Below are positions 60,795 to 64,000 of a DNA stretch of 64,000 nt, piece by piece (the stretch's first letter is position 1; each line of letters begins with the position of its first letter). The position numbers and the translations under genes were made by a program. A model generated the notes under the pieces. The model was given only the letters and a program-made list of their open reading frames with translations, was not told where the DNA came from and did no database searches. The stretch is taken from assembly GCF_900188315.1 (NCBI RefSeq), contig NZ_LT897781.1, forward strand, positions 2,356,001 through 2,420,000. Direction: 5' to 3'. Origin of the DNA: Marinobacter sp. es.042 (lineage in GTDB: Bacteria; Pseudomonadota; Gammaproteobacteria; Pseudomonadales; Oleiphilaceae).

Positions 60795-60998
60795 ATGGAC
60801 ACCCATCGCAGGACCGGAGAAGAAGGGCCGGTTCCCTTTCGCAGTAGTCGGTTCTTCTGCGTAGGGAGCAAATGGTACTTTACCACCCGGGAAGGGTTTG
60901 ACAGTGGTCCGTTCGCTTCACGGGAGCGGGCGGAAACAGGCCTCAAGCGCTTTCTGCACGTGGTCCGTATGCTGCCGGAAGAACAACAGCTTCACTGA
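60795..60998 (+). CDS. Small DUF6316-like protein
   Basis: A 67-residue protein starting MDTHRRTGEEGPVPFRSSRFF with AGGAGA six bases upstream. The core VGSKWYFTTREGFDSGPFASRERAETGLKRFL is a compact aromatic/charged domain I associate with DUF6316, found in Marinobacter and Pseudomonas. No signal peptide or membrane segment. Function unknown. An AT-rich stretch (60676-60735) upstream may hold its promoter. Confidence 0.72.
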   Translation: MDTHRRTGEEGPVPFRSSRFFCVGSKWYFTTREGFDSGPFASRERAETGLKRFLHVVRMLPEEQQLH

Positions 60999-61015
60999 CA
61001 GGCCTTCGTGCCCGT

Positions 61016-61543
61016 CTAGACCATGACGGGCACCAGCCACACGTCTACTGCCCACAGGCAGATCAGGGCCATGACGCCGGCAATAACATCGTCAACCATG
61101 ATACCCAAACCTCCAGGCATGTGCTGGTCCAGCCAATTGATGGGCCACGGTTTTGCAATGTCAAAAAGCCGGAACAGAGCGAACGCCCCCAGCACCCCAT
61201 AGATGGTGTCAGGGAAGAGGCCAAGGGCAATCCACATCCCGACGAATTCGTCCCACACAATGCCGCCATGGTCGTGAACCTTCAGGTCTTCAGCGGTCTT
61301 TCCGCAGAGCCAGATACCCACGATAAAAGCAGCCAGTACCACCAGCCAGTAGCCCAAGGGCGGTAACCAGGCGAAGACGTACCACAGCGGAATGGCGGCC
61401 AGGCTGCCCCAGGTGCCGGGCGCTCTCGCCGTTGCACCGCTGCCAAAACCAAAGGCGAGCAGATGCACCGGGTTACGCAAGAATCCCGGCGGGAGTATGA
61501 CTGCCGGCGCCTCCGGTTCCGGGGTCTCGCCTTCCTGACTCAT
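61016..61543 (-). CDS. pgpA: Phosphatidylglycerophosphatase A
   Basis: A 175-residue membrane enzyme that dephosphorylates phosphatidylglycerophosphate to phosphatidylglycerol. Family blocks are GFGSGATARAPGTWGSLAAIPLW near residue 32, VHDHGGIVWDEFVGMWIAL near residue 93 (Asp/Glu active-site region) and LDQHMPGGLGIMVDDVIAG near residue 138. About four hydrophobic segments. Its ATG overlaps the thiL stop by four bases. Confidence 0.95.
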   Translation of the reverse strand: MSQEGETPEPEAPAVILPPGFLRNPVHLLAFGFGSGATARAPGTWGSLAAIPLWYVFAWLPPLGYWLVVLAAFIVGIWLCGKTAEDLKVHDHGGIVWDEFVGMWIALGLFPDTIYGVLGAFALFRLFDIAKPWPINWLDQHMPGGLGIMVDDVIAGVMALICLWAVDVWLVPVMV

Positions 61544-62496
61544 AATTCACTCCTGAAATGGTCAAACCCGGCGCGCACCGCTTCCAAACCGCAATCGACA
61601 CCGTCGAGATACAGGCCCGGCTCAGCTTCAACGAAGCCGATCACGGTGAGTTGGCGCTTCAGTGATTCCGGGGCACGCTCCCAGTTTTCTCGCGAGAAAC
61701 ACAGGCACAGTTCGTAATCGTCTCCGGAGCGCAGTGCGCAGTCCAGGGCCTTCTCACCCTTCAGGCGAACAAGCGCTGGCGAAAGAGGCATACTGGCACT
61801 CTCGATCTGGGCACCGACCCCTGATGCGGAAAGAATGTGCCCGAGATCTGCCAGCAAGCCATCAGAGATATCAACCGCCGCAGTGGCATATTGGCGTATA
61901 GCACCTGCCAGATCCAGTCTCGGCCAGGGATGGTGATAGCGTTCGAGCACGGCAAGCATGTCAGCGGAAGGGGAAGGTTCCGAAAGATAGTCTAAAGCGG
62001 CGCCGGCATCCCCCAGGGTTCCGGACACGGCAATCAGATCTCCGGGACGGGCGCCGGAGCGTCGAATCCCGGCTCCCTGCTCTACAGTGCCATGCACCTG
62101 CAGGCTCAGGGTGAGCGAGCCGGAGGTGGTATCCCCGCCGGCCAGCTCCAGACCAAACGCCTCGCTGGCCTTTCGCAATCCCATCGAGAAGTCTTCAAGC
62201 CACTGCTCATCCACGGCTGGCAGAGTCAGTGCAAGCGTGAAACATTCCGGGTCAGCACCCATGGCAGCAAGATCGCTGGCAGCCGCGGCAAGTGCTCGCC
62301 AGCCCAGATAATCGGGGCGGTAGTTTCTGGGAAAGTGGACACCCTCCACGAGGGCGTCCACGGAAAAGACAAGGTCCCGGCCTGCGGGAATACGCTGAAT
62401 CGCGCAATCGTCCCCGGGGCCCAGGATCAGGGATCCGGATTCCTGCCGCCCGGCAAGCGGCAGAAAGTAACGGCGAATCAGCTCGAATTCGCCCAT
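61540..62496 (-). CDS. thiL: Thiamine-monophosphate kinase
   Basis: A 318-residue enzyme making thiamine diphosphate, the cofactor used by IlvB in this window. Metal/ATP-site stretches are GPGDDCAIQ (residues 26-34), FSVDALVEGVHF, LAGGDTTSGS and AAVDISDGLLADLGHI. It lies between nusB and pgpA, in the conserved ribBA-ribH-nusB-thiL-pgpA order, three bases after the nusB stop. Confidence 0.96.
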   Translation of the reverse strand: MGEFELIRRYFLPLAGRQESGSLILGPGDDCAIQRIPAGRDLVFSVDALVEGVHFPRNYRPDYLGWRALAAAASDLAAMGADPECFTLALTLPAVDEQWLEDFSMGLRKASEAFGLELAGGDTTSGSLTLSLQVHGTVEQGAGIRRSGARPGDLIAVSGTLGDAGAALDYLSEPSPSADMLAVLERYHHPWPRLDLAGAIRQYATAAVDISDGLLADLGHILSASGVGAQIESASMPLSPALVRLKGEKALDCALRSGDDYELCLCFSRENWERAPESLKRQLTVIGFVEAEPGLYLDGVDCGLEAVRAGFDHFRSEL

Positions 62497-62499
62497 CGA

Positions 62500-62976
62500 C
62501 TAGCGAGCGCGGGTCTCGGCAAGCCGGAGTCGGCCGCTCAGCTTGTCGAGAATACTGTTAACAAATTTATGGCCCTCGGTGCCACCAAAGCGCTTGGCCA
62601 TTTCAATGCCCTCGTTAATGACCACCTTGTAGGGCACATCAAGCCGATGCTTAAGCTCATAGGCTCCCAGGCGGACAATCGCGAGTTCCACGGGATCAAC
62701 CTCTTTAATAGGCCGATCCAGGAACGGCTCGATCAGCTTGTCCAGTTCGCCCTGCTCGCGATGTACCCCACGGAGCAGATCCCGGAAATACAGCAGGTCG
62801 ACCTTGCTCATGTCGTTGTCGACCATGAACTCGGCTTCAATGTCAGAAATCGCCGTTTTGCTGAAATGGCGCTGATAGAGCCCCTGCATGGCAAGGGCCC
62901 TGGCACGGCGTCGATCACCGGCTTTCGGTTGGCCGGACGGGGCCGGCTGCGGTGATGTACCTTCAGTTTCGCTCAT
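62500..62976 (-). CDS. nusB: Transcription antitermination protein NusB
   Basis: A 158-residue all-helical protein that with NusE binds boxA RNA to prevent termination in rRNA operons; two boxA-like sites are present in the rrn operon of this window. The first 20 residues are Pro/Ser-rich and variable. The conserved core begins RRRARALAMQGLYQ and ends with VVINEGIEMAKRFGGTEGHKFVNSILDKL. Its start overlaps the ribH stop (TAATG). Confidence 0.96.
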   Translation of the reverse strand: MSETEGTSPQPAPSGQPKAGDRRRARALAMQGLYQRHFSKTAISDIEAEFMVDNDMSKVDLLYFRDLLRGVHREQGELDKLIEPFLDRPIKEVDPVELAIVRLGAYELKHRLDVPYKVVINEGIEMAKRFGGTEGHKFVNSILDKLSGRLRLAETRAR

Positions 62977-63452
62977 TACTCACCCAGCTTCTTGAACAGG
63001 CTGACCATTTCAAGGGCAGTTATCGCCGCTTCCGCACCCTTGTTACCAGCCTTGGTTCCGGAACGCTCGATGGCCTGTTCAATGGAATCCACGGTCAGCA
63101 CACCAAAGGTCACCGGCACATCGGTATCAAGACTGACTGCGCCAAGGCCGCTGGAGGCCTCGCCGGCAACATACTCGAAATGGGGTGTGCCGCCACGGAT
63201 GACCGCACCCAGGGCGATAATCGCATCGTATTCACCGGTTTCTGCAACGCGCTTGACGGCCAGGGGCATTTCATAGGCCCCCGGTACGCGAACGATGGTG
63301 ACGTCGTCATCGGAAATGCCGTGACGGCGCAGGGTATCCAGCGCGCCCTCGACCAGGCTTTCCACAACAAAGCCGTTAAAACGGCCCACTACCAGCGCAT
63401 AGCGCCCGCTGCACTCGGTAAAATCACCTTCAATTACTCTGACATCTGCCAT
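62976..63452 (-). CDS. ribH: 6,7-dimethyl-8-ribityllumazine synthase
   Basis: A 158-residue enzyme of the penultimate riboflavin step. The start at [12 protein letters not shown] has AAGGAG eight bases upstream and gives the family length; the frame is open 17 codons further. Family motifs are [22 protein letters not shown] and [19 protein letters not shown] (catalytic His). It lies between ribBA and nusB. Confidence 0.96.
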   Translation of the reverse strand: MADVRVIEGDFTECSGRYALVVGRFNGFVVESLVEGALDTLRRHGISDDDVTIVRVPGAYEMPLAVKRVAETGEYDAIIALGAVIRGGTPHFEYVAGEASSGLGAVSLDTDVPVTFGVLTVDSIEQAIERSGTKAGNKGAEAAITALEMVSLFKKLGE

Positions 63453-63499
63453 CGATGGCTCCTTCACGTGTCGCGGCATCGGAGCCACGACCGGGTTTA

Positions 63500-64000
63500 T
63501 CATTCGGGGGTGTAGGGAACGTATTCGACCACTTCCAGATCGAAACCGGAAATGGCGGAAAATTTGATCGGCGGGCTCAGCAGGCGCATTTTGCCAACAC
63601 CAATATCCCGGAGAATCTGGGAGCCGGTACCTACCGTGAAGTAAACGCCGGAGCTTCCCTTGCCGGAGGAGCCCTTACCTTCATCAAAGAATTCCTGGAT
63701 CCGGTCTTCCAGGTTGTAGCTGTCCTCGGCGCTGTTCAGCAGGACGACCGCGCCCCGGCCTTCCTCTGCCACCTTTTCAAGGGCGTGATGCAGGGGCCAG
63801 CTGCGAGAATCCTTGCGGCGCGCACCGAGGAGGTCCCGAAGGGTGTCCGTGATGTGGACCCGGACATAGACCGGTTCATCGGGAGAAATGTCTCCCATCA
63901 ACATCGCCAGATGGGTGGCTCCCTGGATATTGTCGCGGTATGTACGAAGCTTGAACACGCCGTACTCGGTGTCGAGGTCGTTTTCTTCCACACACTCAAC
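63500..64000 (-). CDS. ribBA: RibBA-like protein, C-terminal part (cut by the window end)
   Basis: Open to the last base, so the N-terminal 3,4-dihydroxy-2-butanone-4-phosphate synthase domain lies outside the window. The 166 visible residues have the fold pattern of GTP cyclohydrolase II ([16 protein letters not shown] at the start, the closing [23 protein letters not shown]). The zinc-binding cysteines that should follow VRVH are absent ([18 protein letters not shown]), so this half is probably inactive and only butanone-phosphate synthesis remains. A Gly/Ser/Lys insertion ([12 protein letters not shown]) is also visible. It is upstream of ribH. Confidence 0.85.
   Translation of the reverse strand, partial: VECVEENDLDTEYGVFKLRTYRDNIQGATHLAMLMGDISPDEPVYVRVHITDTLRDLLGARRKDSRSWPLHHALEKVAEEGRGAVVLLNSAEDSYNLEDRIQEFFDEGKGSSGKGSSGVYFTVGTGSQILRDIGVGKMRLLSPPIKFSAISGFDLEVVEYVPYTPE

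Overview
The window is bacterial chromosome from a marine gammaproteobacterium. Protein sequences and gene order point to Marinobacter or a close relative. This rests on recognising protein families and on recalled synteny with Pseudomonas; no search was run. Nearly all of it is core genome: no CRISPR array, prophage, complete insertion sequence, toxin cluster or defence island was seen.

Layout. 1-2100 (+): the 3' end of an LppC/LpoA lipoprotein gene, yraN and diaA. 2116-6987 (-): sspAB, the cytochrome bc1 operon and rplM-rpsI. 7181-12541 (-): tatD, prfC, rimI, a probable DNA polymerase III psi gene and leuA. 12672-18332 (-): a complete rRNA operon (16S, tRNA-Ile, tRNA-Ala, 23S, 5S) with two tandem promoters, boxA sites and RNase III type processing stems. 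18422-24316 (-): msrQ-msrP, pssA and ilvC-ilvN-ilvB. 24838-32704: a DUF4124 gene, clpB, pgeF, rluD, bamD and nadE. 32798-43697 (+): pilS-pilR and the minor pilin/adhesin operon from a fimT-like gene through fimU, pilV, pilW, pilX, pilY1, a pilY2-like gene and pilE. 43719-51201 (-): ispH, fkpB, lspA, ileS, ribF and murJ. 51463-56144: rpsT, proB, obgE, rpmA-rplU and ispB. 56137-60998: a glutathionyl-hydroquinone reductase with a divergent LysR regulator, a wax ester synthase/DGAT, a DUF2057 lipoprotein and a small DUF6316 protein. 61016-64000 (-): pgpA, thiL, nusB, ribH and the 3' part of ribBA.

How the parts work together. The longest functional unit is type IV pilus control and priming: PilS/PilR two-component regulation, then the minor pilins and PilY1 that form the pilus tip. 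Respiration (bc1), branched-chain amino acid synthesis (ilvBNC, leuA), translation (rrn, rpsI, rplM, rpsT, rpmA, rplU, prfC, ileS) and riboflavin/thiamine cofactor synthesis make up most of the rest.

The least explained DNA is intergenic. A palindromic repeat family with core GGGTCAGA occurs at three loci: two 30-bp copies are identical once one is inverted, and one is a nested 61-nt composite. A 106-bp inverted-repeat element with 27-bp arms lies between pgeF and clpB. An operator-like palindrome lies over the likely bc1 promoter. None of these amounts to a clear new system. The repeats are the best candidates for follow-up.
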